The position numbers and the translations under genes were made by a program. DNA of 64,000 nt, taken from the NCBI GenBank assembly GCA_018881555.1, contig JACAXG010000008.1, positions 12,057,316 to 12,121,315 on the forward strand, in the 5' to 3' direction. The notes under the pieces are model-generated. The model was not told the origin of the DNA and made no database searches. It saw nothing but the letters and a program-made list of their open reading frames with translations. The DNA comes from Amblyornis subalaris. Taxonomy: Eukaryota > Chordata > Aves > Passeriformes > Ptilonorhynchidae. Every line of letters starts with the position of its first letter. Position 1 is the stretch's first letter. Shown here piece by piece: positions 13,001 to 28,000 of the stretch.

Positions 13001-16000
13001 TCATCCATGCAGTCACTCAACAGCTACTCTAATTGTGGGTCACAATTAGCACAAGACAATGGATTTTCAACATCCTTTGAAGGGGAGTAGTAGTATATGC
13101 CACCGCCAGCACTGGTGGCCTACAGGATGACTTCAAATTGGGGAGCAAAGCTGTGACTGCCCAGGAACAGGCATGTGTGGGGAGCTGTAAGGTAACACCG
13201 GGGGACCATTACTACATGTTCATCTTACTCTTAGGTTCCTCCTTAGCATCTGCTTCTGGCTGTTTGGAGATAAAGGACACTGGGATAAGCAGAAGCTCTG
13301 AGGGCAGGAAGNATACTGCTGTTAGTAGCAGGGACAGGTCATCCCAACAAAGGGAACAGGAGTGTGAAGTAAAAGGGACATGAGGGCAAAGCCTGGTATG
13401 GCAAGCAGAGAGCTGGGAAAAGCCAGGCTGTGGCACTATCCCGCAGAAGACCAGGACCACAATGTTAACAACAGCACTACCATCTCCCTTGGCACAGTAT
13501 TGAAGAGAAGCCCTTTCCTTTATCCAGCACACACCTCATTCACCAGGAAGAAACACCACAAAGATTGGGCATAGCGCACTGAAAAAACTCTTTAAGAAAC
13601 TGCAGAGATCTTCCTTGAGATCTGCAGATGTCTCTTGTCAGCACCAGGAAGTAAAACTGGAACAGCTCAAAATGTGCTTTAAGACATCTACAAGAAGTGA
13701 CACAGATCATTAATGGCATGTTCAAGAGCTGGAGGGCCTTGCACCGTTGGACTGAAACATCCCTTCTCTATGCAACCCCCAGTTACAGCTGTAATAACCT
13801 GAATAACTTTAAAGCTAGACACCATTTCCCCCCAGAGCACTGGGCACATAGAGCAGCCAGGTCATGGGGTGCCACCAGTGCTGCTGCAAATCATTTAACA
13901 GAAAGACATGTTCCCAGGGCCCTGGGAACAGCAGCTCTGGCTCACCCTGTGTGTGAGTCTGCATGTCCCGGGCCAGCTCCATTGGCAGCACAGAGTTCAC
14001 AAGCGTTGAGATGACAGCAGCATCCAAATTGCACATGGCTCCAAAGCACTTCAGCAGCAGCAGCCGCAATGGCACCCTGTGTTCCTGCAAAAACCATTTG
14101 TCAGATCAAACCATGTCCCAGGAGGACTCACTCTGAGGAACAGACATAGCTCCTATAAGTTCCTGCTGTTGGGAAGCCATGGACCCTCCCAGGACGACAG
14201 CAAACCCAAGAGTTCTGCAAGTTTTTAACAACAACACAGGAATCACTTTATTATAGTCTTCACAACTGGCTGGTTACGGGTTGTTGGCATGTGTGGTCAG
14301 AGGGCACGTGGCAGCCAGAGCTCAGATGTGAGATGCCTCACTTCATCCACTAAATCTGACAACACACCAACAACCTATACCTGTCCCCAGCAAAGAGACT
14401 GAATTTGCTGGGTAGCCAGGATTCTCTGAGGACACTAAGGTTTTGTGAATGCTGCTCTGATAGAGGTTTCCTGACAACGTAATATTTGCAAACTCTCTTC
14501 AGCATGTGATGGTCACTGAACAGGACAGAAGCAGCTCCTCCCCTGTGCTGGGAGCAGAGGGTATAACCAGAAAGTTTCAGGACATGCATGATTCCAGCAA
14601 AGATAATGATCAGCCTGCAGTTCCCATGCAGGAGCTCTCATGCTGGGGTAACCTTCATACTTCAGCCTCAGCTAACGACTCCAGGGTTCAGAGAACAGAA
14701 GTGAGCCAAGTCCTGGCATTGGGCATGACATCAGGCAGGACAGGAGACCCAACTGCTTGCCACCTGGCCAGGCTTCCTTGAATCCTGGTCAGAGAAGAGC
14801 AGGCAGTGAAAGCCAGCAGGCTCTGTTATGCCCAGCCTGCCTTCCCACTGCTCTCAAATATGCTACAGCCCCCTGATGCTGAGCTCTGGGTTCAGACATA
14901 GAAGTGCCAGATGAAAGCAAAATGCCACAAGACTTGATGTTCTGTAGCTGGGGACTTAGGGACCAGATGGGGACAAGTTTTCAATTCCCTCCAGGAAGGA
15001 GAGGGGCAAAGCAACACTGCACAGGTGTTGAAGGCAAAACTTCCATTTTTTCCTCTGAATACTGATTTTCTTCCTCACTCCCAAGGCTTCTACTCACTAC
15101 CTACTTTCCTAAGCAAAATTATTTACTAATGCACAGGAGTGCATCAATTAAAAGTGGAGCAGTCACAGCCTTTCAGCTTTCCCAAGGCACCCTCAGTAAT
15201 CCTTTCTCTAGATACCAGTGATGCCAATGCTGTCCCTCAACGGGCTAGGAAAAGCAGCAAGCTTTACCCTTCTCAGTGCTAGCTACTGCTTCAAAGCCTA
15301 CAGCATCCTCTGCTCTTTTACAGAACTTTCATGCATAGCATTGACATTAGCCAGCACCCAAAAGGGATATGCTGCAGCTCCAGTGAGACCACAGAACTGC
15401 TCTATCCAAGGGAAACGTCTTATATATATTCATCATACCAACCCTGCTCTTTTGCATCTTCAAGGAAATCTCAAAAAGAGATTTGGTGCATTCTGTCACC
15501 TTACCATCTGATAATATGCCACAAGGGACAGGACAGATTCAAACTCATTCTTCTTGCACATTTTCTTGCACACTTCTGGGTCTGCATCTGTCTGGAAGAA
15601 GGAATGAACAGGTCAGCACAGTGACACATCAAAGCACAAGGTGGCTGCTGCAGGGACCTCGAGGCACTCCACTTGCTTTCAGATCTCAGTAGCCTCAGCC
15701 CAACTATCTCACAAAGAAATTGAAGGAAGAGCACAAAGAGAGGCCAAGAACCATCACCCTTCATATTCTGCATGAAAGTGAATTCTTGAGAAATGCCTCT
15801 GCCATGGAGCACGTCTTGGGCTGAAAACATCTAAAACATGACCTGAGCAGCACCTTATTGAGAGCACCATGCAGTTATACAGGGCAGCTCCAGCACCATT
15901 CCCATCCTGAGAAGTACATCTCCTCCCACCGCTAAGTTATGAGGAAATTGTTGCACAAACCCCGACTCTGCCTTGCCCTGCAGGCTCATGGCAAAACAGC

Positions 16001-19000
16001 ACAGGCTGTATGTGGAGTGACAAAGACCCCAGCATTTATTACAGAAAATTTACCTGTTCTGCTTAGGTCAGAACTGGAGAGGAATACAAGATAGTGCCAG
16101 AGAAAACCCCACACTAGTACCCCGACACGGACCATGTCACTGCACTGAGGGCAGCTCCCACATCATCCCTAGACACAGATGGGCTTGTACATGCCAGTGA
16201 CAGTGTTGGGACAGTATTCCCAACTGCTGCTCACTATGGGGTGTTCCTCTCCTGTATGCACAGATGTGTGAGATGCTTTATACTTTCTCACAAAAAAACA
16301 GCTTCAAAGTTCACTTTCAAGGCAGCCAAAGAATATTCTTCGCATTTAATGAGCTTCACCCCACAAGTATCTCCCAGCAACAGAGGATGTTTTAAGTGGA
16401 AGATGTTTTAAATGGGCCTAGGAGTGCAACAACCCTCATCAGAGACTTTTGGCTTTTCTGTGTGAGGTTGGGTTTTTCTGGAGATGAGGGTTTATATCCT
16501 CCTGTGATAGGTACATACCACAGCTAACATGAAGAATGACTCAGTAATGTTTCTCAGAACAGCTTTGTAAGGTGGAGTGGAGAGTTAAGGCAGCTCAAGA
16601 GTGTTCTAGACCACACACAGGAGGGTAGGGCTCCACACTGACAGTAAAGGATGCACAAGAAACCTATGCCCCCTGAAACAGCAGATCCAATGGCAACATG
16701 GGGGTGAAGGAGGTCAAAAAAATGAACTTCACTAGGGCTGTCTGCTCTGCTCTGGTTGTAAAGAGAGACATTTACTCACCAGGATGCGAAGCAGCTCCTC
16801 TAGGTAGCAGCAGATGACATTCTCATCCTCGTAGAGTGCCCAGCTGCGCTGCTGAGCATCATCCTTGTGCCTGGCCAGATCTGCAAAGATCACCTCCAGC
16901 CGCTGCTCATCGTGGCAGATCTGGCCCGAGGGCAGCCCCGCACTCAGGTTCTGCACGACAGAAAAACCACCGGTTAGTGGGGCCCTGACAGCTGGCTGTT
17001 GTTTGGGTGCCTGTTTCCTCCAATCTTGTCTCAGCACTGGCAGCTGACCTCATTCAGTCAAGAGCTGGCAGTACAAAACCAGCAAGTTTATGACATGTGT
17101 TATTTCAGATGTCATACTTTTGGAGCCTCTACCCTCTGTAGATTCTGGAAATCATCCTGAGAATGGGAAAAGCCAAACCAGCCTGGCATGGGCCAGGACT
17201 GCTGCCAGGCAGCAGCTGAGCACCCACAGTAAAACAGATGTGTCCTGGACACCAAACCACCACACTGCACAACTGCCTCTAGGAAGGAGAAGTTCCCTTT
17301 GCTGCCTGCTCCCTCCAGCCTGAAAGGGACAAATCTGCCTTTAATCTTTGGCTTGAGAGCAAGCACTTGGATGGTGCTCTCCATGCCAGCTGCTCAATAC
17401 TAGGCCTGGATTCTCTGCAGCAAGAACAGAAACCAATTCATCATGGGCTGCTTTGGTTCTGCTCCATTCCAAACAGCAGAGCTCAGCCACTGTTCAATGC
17501 AGCTCTGGAGTGTGTGGCTCCTTAGCAAATCCTACTGCACATACTCCTTTCTCAAACTCCTGTCATCTGCAACCCCACCATTTCATACACAGCCCATCAT
17601 GCACAACCCTTGCCATGAAGGTCTCACTCTTCAGTTGCCTTTCCTTTGCTCTTCCTTTCCTTCAAGAAAGAGGGGGGTAGTCAGGGAGTGTTTAACCTGC
17701 CCCAACAGCTGCTGTGCTCTGTGATTTAGGATAAGCTTCTAGGACCTAAGCGTATCATATGAACCACGTGGTTTCCTGAAAGCAAGGCAAGAAGGGGGGT
17801 TCAGTACATGGAACTGAGCTGATCACAGGTGATGAGCCTAGGCACCATTAAGAAAGGTAAGGATTAATTTCTGAAAGAACATAAATTATATACACAGGGG
17901 TTTGGCAGCAGTGACAACAAGCAGCAGGAGACCAGCAAGGTGGAAGAGAACCAAGCTGGGAAATTCAAACAACAGGGAAAACCCACTCACTGAGACCAAA
18001 TTCCTAACAATTCTTGGATGAAGCTGTCTTACCACATACAGCAACAAATCATGATCGCTCAGTGGGAAAAGGCCTTTACAGCTTCCAAACAGGACATCCT
18101 GCTACTGCACAGTGTCATCTCCTGGAAACCCAGAGAAGACTCAGTCCTGTCCCGGTGCAGCTCCTTCCAACAGGCTGGTTGTGCAGGCAGGGGCAGCAAG
18201 CCTTTAAGCAGACTTCACACTGGGAGCAGAGCAGAAGGATTTTGTAGAGACATGAGCCCATGTCTTGTGCCAGTTGTGACATTTGCACAGTCTCACACCT
18301 GCCAGTGGATGGCCAAGTGCAGGAGCTGCACCCTTCCTGCGCACCTGCCACCCTCCAGCCTTCTCTGGGGAAACCACTCCAAGTTTAACAACAATGTCTT
18401 GCCTTCTTTATTAGAGACAGAATTGTTAGTCATTTGCTTTGGGGTATGAATTAATTTAGGACTTCATGCTTCAGTTATACAATAAAGAAGTTTTCTTGTT
18501 GTTGCTGCTTCTTACATAATTTTTGTCAGGCAAGTAATGAAGGAAGGAGCACAAACCTTTGTACACTCTTGAAATTTTGGGAAGCTGTGGGTGGCCTAGC
18601 AGAAAAGCAGGTAACCAGCTGTGAGAGAGCACAACAGCTTTCAGGAGCTGAGTACAAACACAAGAGAATTTCCCTCTGAATGGTGATTTATCAGAAGCAA
18701 ATACATTAAGAGACTCACTTCATCTTGCCATCCCCCCACTTCTCCTTAGGAGGACCTACAGCACTGCAGTGTCACCTGCCTGTCCTCAAAGTGTCTCAGT
18801 TGCCTGAGACAGGATTCTCCATTCATGGACCTTACTCACATCCTCCTCACTGGAGCACTGCAGGGCCAGTCCTACCTTCACTGCTGGGACATCTTTTTGG
18901 ATGATCATTTTAATGAGTACTCGTTTTAATGATCACTCTATTCAGCCTCTTACCACTAATCTACTNTCTCCAATCCTTCATCTGCAGCCCTTAACGATTC

Positions 19001-22000
19001 CACCGAGCATCAAGCTCCTAATGGACTTGGATGAGATCAATCCATTAACAAGCCCTTCCATCTGACCAAGTAACTACACCTCGCACTGTCTCAGTGCACT
19101 ATCAGCACCACTCTCAGCCCCCCCATCACCAGGGTCGGGTCTCTGCTTATTAAACATCTTGGCAGCTACTACAACCTGCAGCATCATCATATGGTCGTTT
19201 CCAGGAATCTGCTGGAGAGACCATAAGCAGAAGGAGATTTCAGTATTTCTAACAATGCCAATTTGCATTATCTTGCTGCTTCAAATTGTTCCCTGCCCCC
19301 AGCCCAGCAGAACAAGCTGCTGCAGGGATTTTATTCTTTGTGAGCAGCCCAAAACCATTTTGGGAACTTTATCCTACCCACACTGCTCAGAAGTGGCCAC
19401 ACCTGCCATGCAAACCTAGCTCTGTCCTGCCTATTTCATCTTTTCCCACTCCCATGCCTCCCTCCCCCTCACCCCACCAGCAAGTGCAGTGGATCACCAG
19501 TGTCATGGGCACACATCTACCAGCAGCTTTCCTCCAGGTGAGCCCCAAAACCACACAGCAGGTTTTCAGACACAGTGCAAGGGCACTGCTCTGAGAATTC
19601 CCTCATCCTCTGGGCAGCAAACTGTTCCCACCACAACACCCTCCACAGAAACCAGACAGCTAACACTGCTCCTAACACACACAGACCACCAGGCTCCTCA
19701 GCAGCCNCTAAACCAACATGGTGCATGAGAGATGCCTGACTTCAGCTGAGCCAAGCGTCCCAGGGCACGCCTCTCACATACACTCTTTCAGGAGCAGGTC
19801 TACTCCCAGCTGGCCATTCCAGGGACACAGCCCCAGCCAGGGCAAGCCAGCCCCGCAGGGAGGCAATGCTGGTTGTGCACAGACCTGTGAGTGTCACAGG
19901 GAGAGAGCAGCACCTGGCTTCCAACCCCCAGGCTAGCTGTGCCTTGGGAAGGTCTCTGCAGTCTTCACTGTTCAGGTAGCCCAGTCACCTGCAGCCCAAC
20001 ACATATGGGCTCCACAGACGTTCTCAGCAGCTCTCTGGAGGAGTGGGACCATCTACAGCTGAGCTGAGATAGCTGCGTGTGAAGACTCTAGCATGGACCT
20101 TCACAAAGGCTCCTCCAGAAACTAGTGAGGAAAAGACTTGCCTAAGCACTAATGCATTCCTTCCACCCTCCAGATTCCCTTTTGTTGCACTATTTCACCA
20201 AGGAGGAGGAGCCCTCCTAACAGCCCAGCCAAAGCACTCGGCCTTGAAAGCACTCACCCTGCTGACCTTCCCTTGTCTGGGGTGAGCAGGGGGGACACAG
20301 CTCCCACGGGGAGAAGCTGAGCCCCGGAACAGCCTTTGTGTCTTGTCAGAAAAGTCTTCTTTAAGCAAAGCTGAATCAACGAATGAATGGGAAGGCAGCC
20401 ACATGGCTTCAGGGGAAGGAGAGGGGCTCAGCCACGTTAGCCATGAGGTTTGCCAGAGCTTGCTGGGGACAACAGGGGTCACCAGGCACTGGTGATGGAC
20501 AGTTGGGAGCAGGTCACAGCCCAGCACTTACAAGGGAAACGCCCTCCAGAAACAAGTCACCTCCCACGCCAACTTCCTGACTTGTTCCTCCATCTCCGAC
20601 ACATCCAAGAACAGTTTGACCCCATTCAGCAGCCTAGGCTGACCTAGAAGACCGATCTACATTATACATCTTTGTCAGCAGTTTTCAGCCTTAAACTTAA
20701 GCCAGCCAGAGATGGGTGTGAGTCACAACTACAACACAGCAATGCGAATTTAATAAAAAGTTTTCTAAGATTTCCAAGTGCTCTCTTTCAAGGTGCAGCT
20801 AGCTTGTGCCTTGGGCAATTCTGGTCTCACGCTAAGTTTACTAAGTCCTCAAAAATCGACCTACCTACACATGACATCCACAGTACTACCCCCTCATCTC
20901 AAGATGTGAGATGATCCAACAGAGCTAAAAGGCAATCACATATCACCAAAACATACTAATCCAAGTGATTCCCTAGAGGCCCAAAAACCAGGGAGCATCT
21001 GTATTATCTTTAGGTATGCCCAAATTTCCAACAAGTTCTCATGAAAGCCACCTCCAGTTTAGACAGTCACTGCAACACTGCCTTTGAAAAGAGGCTTCAT
21101 TTCCCTCTGTACATCTTGCCCAGTCACTGTGCCATTCATCAGGAGCCAACTCAGGGACAAGGAGAGAAGCCATTTCCAAGGCCAGGCCAAATGCTGACAC
21201 AGGGAAGCCAACTCAGCAGGTTTGCTCCTGCAGATCAGGCTTCCCAAATAGTATGGTACCTCTGAAGTATCTTTCCTAAGGTGTGAGCTCCTTAGCACCC
21301 TCCTTGTCTCTGCTGTTCCCCCAGCTTAGCCTTAAGTCACCTCTTGAAAAGCAGCAGCAGGATGCTCTCCCAGCAGAAGGGGATTTTATTTTCTAAAAAA
21401 AACCACGTGCCTGGACAGACTCCACCCTGGAGGAGCAGCAAGGTAAATAAGATGGAAGTGCTACCACTATTCAACCTTCAGAAAGCACTGGGGATAGAAG
21501 CAAGATAATAGATTCTGGAATTGATTTAGTAAACCACTGAGCTGATTTTAAATTAAGACTGGAATAGGAATAGAAAGGATATAACTAATTAAAGAACATG
21601 ATACAGAAGGTTGAAGCAGGTATGGTATCTACTATAAGCAGACCAAAGCTTTATATCAAAGCTGATATCTCGCTCTGTTTTAAGAGCAGAGGAAAAACCT
21701 TGAAAAATATGCAAGAGAAGAATTGCCCATGTATTTGCATGGACTGGGGAGTAGAGGGATTTAAGAAGTTACAAATTAAAGAAAAAAAGTCCTTGACCTA
21801 GAACTGACAACTCAGCAACAATTCTATACAGAAACCCCTGAGACTGTAGAATGATTTGGTATAATGAACAACAAAAAGTCAATGATAATAATTTGTATCA
21901 CTGAACTGCACTAGTGAAGCTATGGCAGTACAGCCACCCCACAAGTACATGTGACCACCCTTCCAGCTGTTAGAGCTGGCCCTCTACACCAGGTGAACAA

Positions 22001-25000
22001 CCTCACCTGAGACCCAGCCCCCACATATCAGCAGAGCTACATCTTCGGTGTGGGACACTGAGGAAAAATGCACACTACAACTACAACATTTACACCTGAG
22101 CACTGTGCAAGCCCCCCCAGGCTCTCCTTCTGAAAGCAGTATTGCTCAAGTTAGGTATGATGAGGTATTATGAGATGGGACAGGACCTTCTGCTGTGTCT
22201 CCATACACTACTGGTCATTTTAAGTCCCACAGATATCCTAGATGACAGATCATATATCTGTTAGCAGTAGATCCATACTCGTCCCTGCACCAGCATCAGA
22301 ATTTCTTTCCATCCTTTTCAGGTTAGTCTGCAGCAATGGCCATGAAATGGAGATGTTCAAATCCCCTCTGCAGAAACCTGGCACTAAATGACTTCTGTGG
22401 AATTAAGCTTATTGTATCCTGAGTATAGGTATTAACGATAAAAATAATATTCAAACCTTGGACAAGGTTCAAATATCAGAAAACTGAACTTCTCAGCATG
22501 CAAGACAGAGCCGGAACATCTGCCTGAAACAGCTAAATTTTTTTGCTGAATCTAGATCACACATTGACAGGGCTTTGTTATTGGAGAAGGAAGCAATTAA
22601 CCATTGGGTTATGGCCACAAACAGAGACTTGATTACTTATAGGACCCTCTATTCAGTGCAAACAGTCAACCAGATTATGATTTGATCTAAAATTTGAATG
22701 TCATTAGTTTTCCATATTCAAATGCCTCTGAACAGTTCATCATAATCTTGCCATTAGCAATGGAATTCCAATCTTAGATGTTTATATGACATGTACTCCT
22801 CAGGGCTGCATTGAGCAAGTGGGAGCTGAAATTTATTATCCCTCCAGCTAAAGTGGAGGGCTGCCCAGGTGCATTTCACCATTTTAATGACTGATGCAGA
22901 GAGAGAAATGTAGGATTATTCTGATATAAGGTTTATTTAGAACAAGCTCAAGATAATGCTCCAGCTCCAGCTCATACATCTGCAGCTCGTCTGGGGAATA
23001 AACTTACCTGTTTTTCACCTCTCTGCTAACAGTACTCAGACCTGGCTTAAACTCCTGGTTCCCCTGACTGGATATTTACCTGCATCAAGCACTTTTCCTT
23101 TGGAATCTGCATTTTTCTCATCCCAAACTTTGGGAGCTCATTGAGCTCATAACACCTTATCCTTGATGCTTGGAGGTGGCAGTCCCCAGCAGTTCCCAGA
23201 TCAGCCCCGCACACGTTACCTTACTCTCCACCACGGAGATGAGGATCTGCTCCATGATGCTGCTGGTTGCAGGGACAGAGGTCTGGATGTGGCCGATGAC
23301 GATGCCGATGGCCACACGGGACAGCTCGTAGCTGAGGTGGGTGTTCCTGCGCACCAGCTCGATCAGTTCGGCACCAATTGTCTTGGGCACGGAGGCCACC
23401 AGGCCACTGGGTTCTGCTGGCAGCGGCTCCACCCCAGCCACCTTCTTATCCTCCAGACAGAGGTTGCTGAAGGCGTCCAGGCTTGCAGGGGGGGCCGGGG
23501 CAGTTTTCTTTACCTGAGAAGTCTTCTCCCCATCCACATTGTGGGATCTCTGGGTACCCCCTTCAGCTGGCGGTGCCGGGGCAACCCTCTTGGACTGGGG
23601 AGATTTGCTGGTATCCTTTGGGGAAGTCCCGTAACGGGAATGGGTCACAGAGCCGGTGTCCAAATTGCGTGTGATCGTGGTGTGGACACTCCGGCTCGGG
23701 ACAGGGGGTGGGGTGTTGGCAGGACTGGAGGTGGCCGTCGGGAGAGCGGTCTCAGACACAGACGAAGCAGTGTACAAGGTATCCAGGGATGTCGTGCTTA
23801 TAGAGGAGGCACTAGAAGCTGACCCAGGAATAATTTCAACAGCATCTGAAAGGGAACAATTAAACATGCCTTAGCAACAGCATCAAAGGAAAAGAGAAAA
23901 AAACCAAATTGCTACAGTGCAGTCCATTAAAAGGCTCATTGTGCATGCGACCAGAGCAGTTTAACTCCTCTTCCTGCCTCACTTATCTCAAAGCAAAATT
24001 GTACCAGTTCTCTCTGGAGCATTCCCACACAACCACCTCTTTAGAAAGGGGAAAGCTACTCTGTTGAGATGAATACCCTTCAAAGGGCTTAGTGTTTTAC
24101 ACAGGGGAAGGGAGGGAGGGACGGACAGAACTAAGGGAAAGAAAAGTCTTTTCCCCCTGGGTTAGGCTTTTTCTGCGTTAAGCATGTAAGCCCTCACTTT
24201 TGAATGACAGTGCCTCAGAATTGCAAGACATTTCACACACCAGCCTGCACCTCCCTCTTGCACACACCTCATGGTGAGCACTGACAGTGAAGGAAATGCT
24301 TGACTGACAACCCTCTAGTCCCTCCCTTTCAGCACTCTCCAACATTTGATCATGAGCCCTGCAGCCCTGCTAGCACCCATTGCTTTCACAAGCCTCCACA
24401 TTACCTGCTCCACTGTATTTCTCTCCCCACCTCTAGTTTTGACTAGCTCTAGCAGTGGGAGTCCCACCTTCCAAGGCAAAAAATCCACTACAAGGAAAGA
24501 GATATTAAGATTTTTCTTTCTTTTAACCTGGTCTAATATACAGTTTTGGTAAATCTTATCCATTAGTTTCTAGTGGGCAGAAATGTCCAACTCTTTCCCT
24601 AATTATGAAAACAGTTACTTGGGCAAACAGTGGGCTACCTAGAGCTTCCCAAGAGCAGCTGGTGTTAGTGCTGGAAGAGAAGCAGCTGAAGCCCATGGGG
24701 AGCCCAGCGCTCAGGGAAGGTAGTGACTCACATACACACACCCCCTCCCAAAGGAGGGGCAATGGGACAGATGTGAAATGCCTTTGCTGTCCCTCTGCAG
24801 ACAACTCCAACCCTTCCTGCTCCATCACTTCTGGGAGCCCTCCACTAGTCCATCCACCACTCCCCCCAAAGCAAACACCAGCTACACAGAAAACCTGGAC
24901 CCTTCACTTCCACAGGGCTTCAGCAGAAGCCCTTCTCTTTTTCCTCCTCCTCCTCACAGAGGATCATTCATGAATCATAGCTCCCCCCATGCTTCATAAA

Positions 25001-28000
25001 ATCAAAATAATGAGTTGAAGGAACCTGACCTTTGCCAACTCCCACTACTCCAGTGAAAAATGGCTCAATACCATTAAGTACCATTAAGGAAGCTGGTGCC
25101 AGTCCCAGGTCTCAATTACCTGCAAGTTAATAGCTCTGCCCTGCTCTGCACAAGGGGACATGAGTGGGCTTGATATGCGCTGAATGTCACCAATGGCATC
25201 ACTATCACAGCACAGCAGAGCACTTGGGCAAGCTGGCAGCAACTCGGCAGAATGAGCACTGCCTCTGCCAGTCCAACCTCGCCAAGGATGGGGAAGCTCC
25301 TGCCCCAGCCCCACGGTCCTGCTCTGAAGTGCTCCTCACTAGCTGCTCCTCTGCCTGTGGGCAGCACATAGGCAGCTGTATTGTTACTGCTCCCTACAGG
25401 CACCAGATACTGATTTTATGGAAATTCCACCACTGTATAAAGAAAGTACCCAACAGATTGGGAGTCAAAAGCAAGACTTGAGACTGCATTAAAAACCAGT
25501 GAGCCCCCCTGGTGAAGTATCATACTCTGCACTGTCTGGGAACACCCCCTCTGCCTTGTTGGGAGATGGCCATGGCGTCTGTGGGAGAAAAAGGATCTTA
25601 AACCACTGAGGTTGCACTGGTAAGACCACCCACATGAGCAGGCAGAGAGTTGCTCCTTAGAGAGCACCATGATTCCCAGGGCCACGGGCACCGAAAATGC
25701 AGGAAGATGCTGTACCTGCACTGATCCACAAGCATCAGGCTGCCCAGACCCTCCCAGATCAGAGAGGGCGTGAAGGAGCGCTGGTCACCAGCTCAGGACG
25801 AAGGACGACTAGCAATAAAACCCACAGGAATCTAGGCTATATATATTTTACAGATATATTTACAAGGATATAAACCCTATAGGAATTTAGAGCATAGATG
25901 AGGATGTTCATGTAAGCACAAGGCAGAAGCAACCAGGCATCACGGCTGTTACATTGCCCAGTGTCCGTTTCGTGCCCGAGACCTGGAAAGCAGTTTGTCC
26001 TTACTTTTAATGGGAGCAGCAATCTGTGTGTTCTTGCGCTTCTCTGGAGGTGGAGGGGTGACAGGAGCAGCACGATGGGCCTGTGGTGGGATCTGTAAGG
26101 AAAGATTTCAGAGCAATCAAAGGAGGCTGACAATAAAGACATTCTCTGTTATGAAACCTTCTTTCTCGTGTGCATGTGTAGATTTGTCCTTACATCTCTC
26201 ATCATTTGGGGCAGTTTTCTCAGGAGGACAGATGTTAATAGGCGGCTTCCTGGAAGAACAAAGCAGGACTCAAACTGGCTTCATCCCCTCCCTGTGACAG
26301 GCAAAGCAGCCCTTGTTTAATTGCTGTGTTCAGCAGCACATGGCATATACGTCGTGTAGACCTGTCAAGCATTTACTCCTCCTTTATTCCAAATGCAATC
26401 CCACACACTTACCATGTCTCCACATTACTCTCAATAGCTCCACAGAGGCTGCAAACAGAGTGTGTATTTACACACTGTTCTGGAGAGATCCTTTACATCA
26501 GCTACAAATTCCCTTGAAGAAAGACAAAGCCAAGGACTGGAAACATGTAAATGCCTTTTCCATGCTTTCAAAGCTATTTCTGCTTGTGCAGGGAGAAAAT
26601 AGGGCTTGACCCTTTGTGCGATACTATGCTGCCTGTAGCAAGACCTACCAGGAAAAGCTTTTGCCAAGGAGTTCCAGTAACTCTCCACATCTGGGGTTTC
26701 TTCTGTAAGTCTCTTCTTCTAGGAATGCCAAGCCAGCAATGTACAAGCCAGAGACCCAGATTCCTACACTTATCTTTTCCTGTCAGATCTAAACATCATG
26801 ATCACCAATATCACTTCCACCCACAATTACTCCAGGGAGGTGCAGCCTCAGGGTTAACCTCTGATCAGGAGGACATCACTGAACACAGCAGCCAAGCTAG
26901 GTGGGAGCACATTGCATCAATACTCCAGCCCCCACAGCCCAACAGCTCAGGGCCAGGAGACTTGGGTTGGGGCCTCTTAGGGCTTCTGTGATTCAGAGCC
27001 TGCTGCCTCCGCTTTTATGGGATATTGCAATCACTGTCTGTGGCAAAATCGCCTAGGGGAGCATGGGAAGGGGAAGGAGGTGACAGTCTGAATGTCTTGG
27101 GTAACTCACGTTTCAACCACTCGGAATCTATAGCGACATTCAGTCCATCACAAGTAGTGAAAATTTTCCAGGCTTGTTTAGCCTTGGAAGAGAAGTTTTT
27201 CTGTGCCCTGTCACTGCTGAATAGACCTATATAAACACCTCACAGGGCACAGAGCTCTGCCACCACACAGGGAAAATCTGAGACAGGCCCCTGAAGGATC
27301 TCTATCTTACATAGCTCAGTAGAAGGAGAATGAAAACTGTGCTTTTTTCCCCTGGATCCAGGAAGAGCAGAAACCTCCTCTGAAACAGAAGCAAAGATAT
27401 TCCTGTAAATAAAATGCCTTCAGAAGCCACCTCAAATGTTCACAACTCAATGCCAAAAGCTGACAATGTGCTCAGAGCCCATGTCTATATCCACCAGACA
27501 AGTGAAGATACAGCAGTTTGCACAAAGACTTTTATAAAGGGATCTCTTAGTCCCTTTTCCACCCGATGCCAAATACATCCAACCTTTTACTATGTCATAT
27601 AAAAGTAACTTTACAAGTGCCTTCAGCTGGTGGATTAGCATGAGACGCTGCTGCAGACTCCCTGCCTGCACTCTCTGCTCATGTCAATCCACCCCACATT
27701 GTTCTCTGGGTGGAATGCTATCTGATACTTGCATATAGCTTCAAAAACGACCCATGTCACTCCGAAAAGAGACTGCACAGCTGAGAGAGGCCAAGGAGAT
27801 CAGGAGGGGTCTCTGCATCGCGTGGTTGGCAGGCTGGCCCCAAATCCAGAAAGCTCAGCTGTGCTAAAAGCAGAGCCCTTTCTGCAGAGCACTGGAGCTG
27901 ACAGCACGAGCAGGAGCTGCTTGGCACGGCACAGCCACGATCACCGAGGCAGTGGGATTTAGCAGACAGGCAGGCTCGGAGCTTAGCGCAGACGTGTGAC

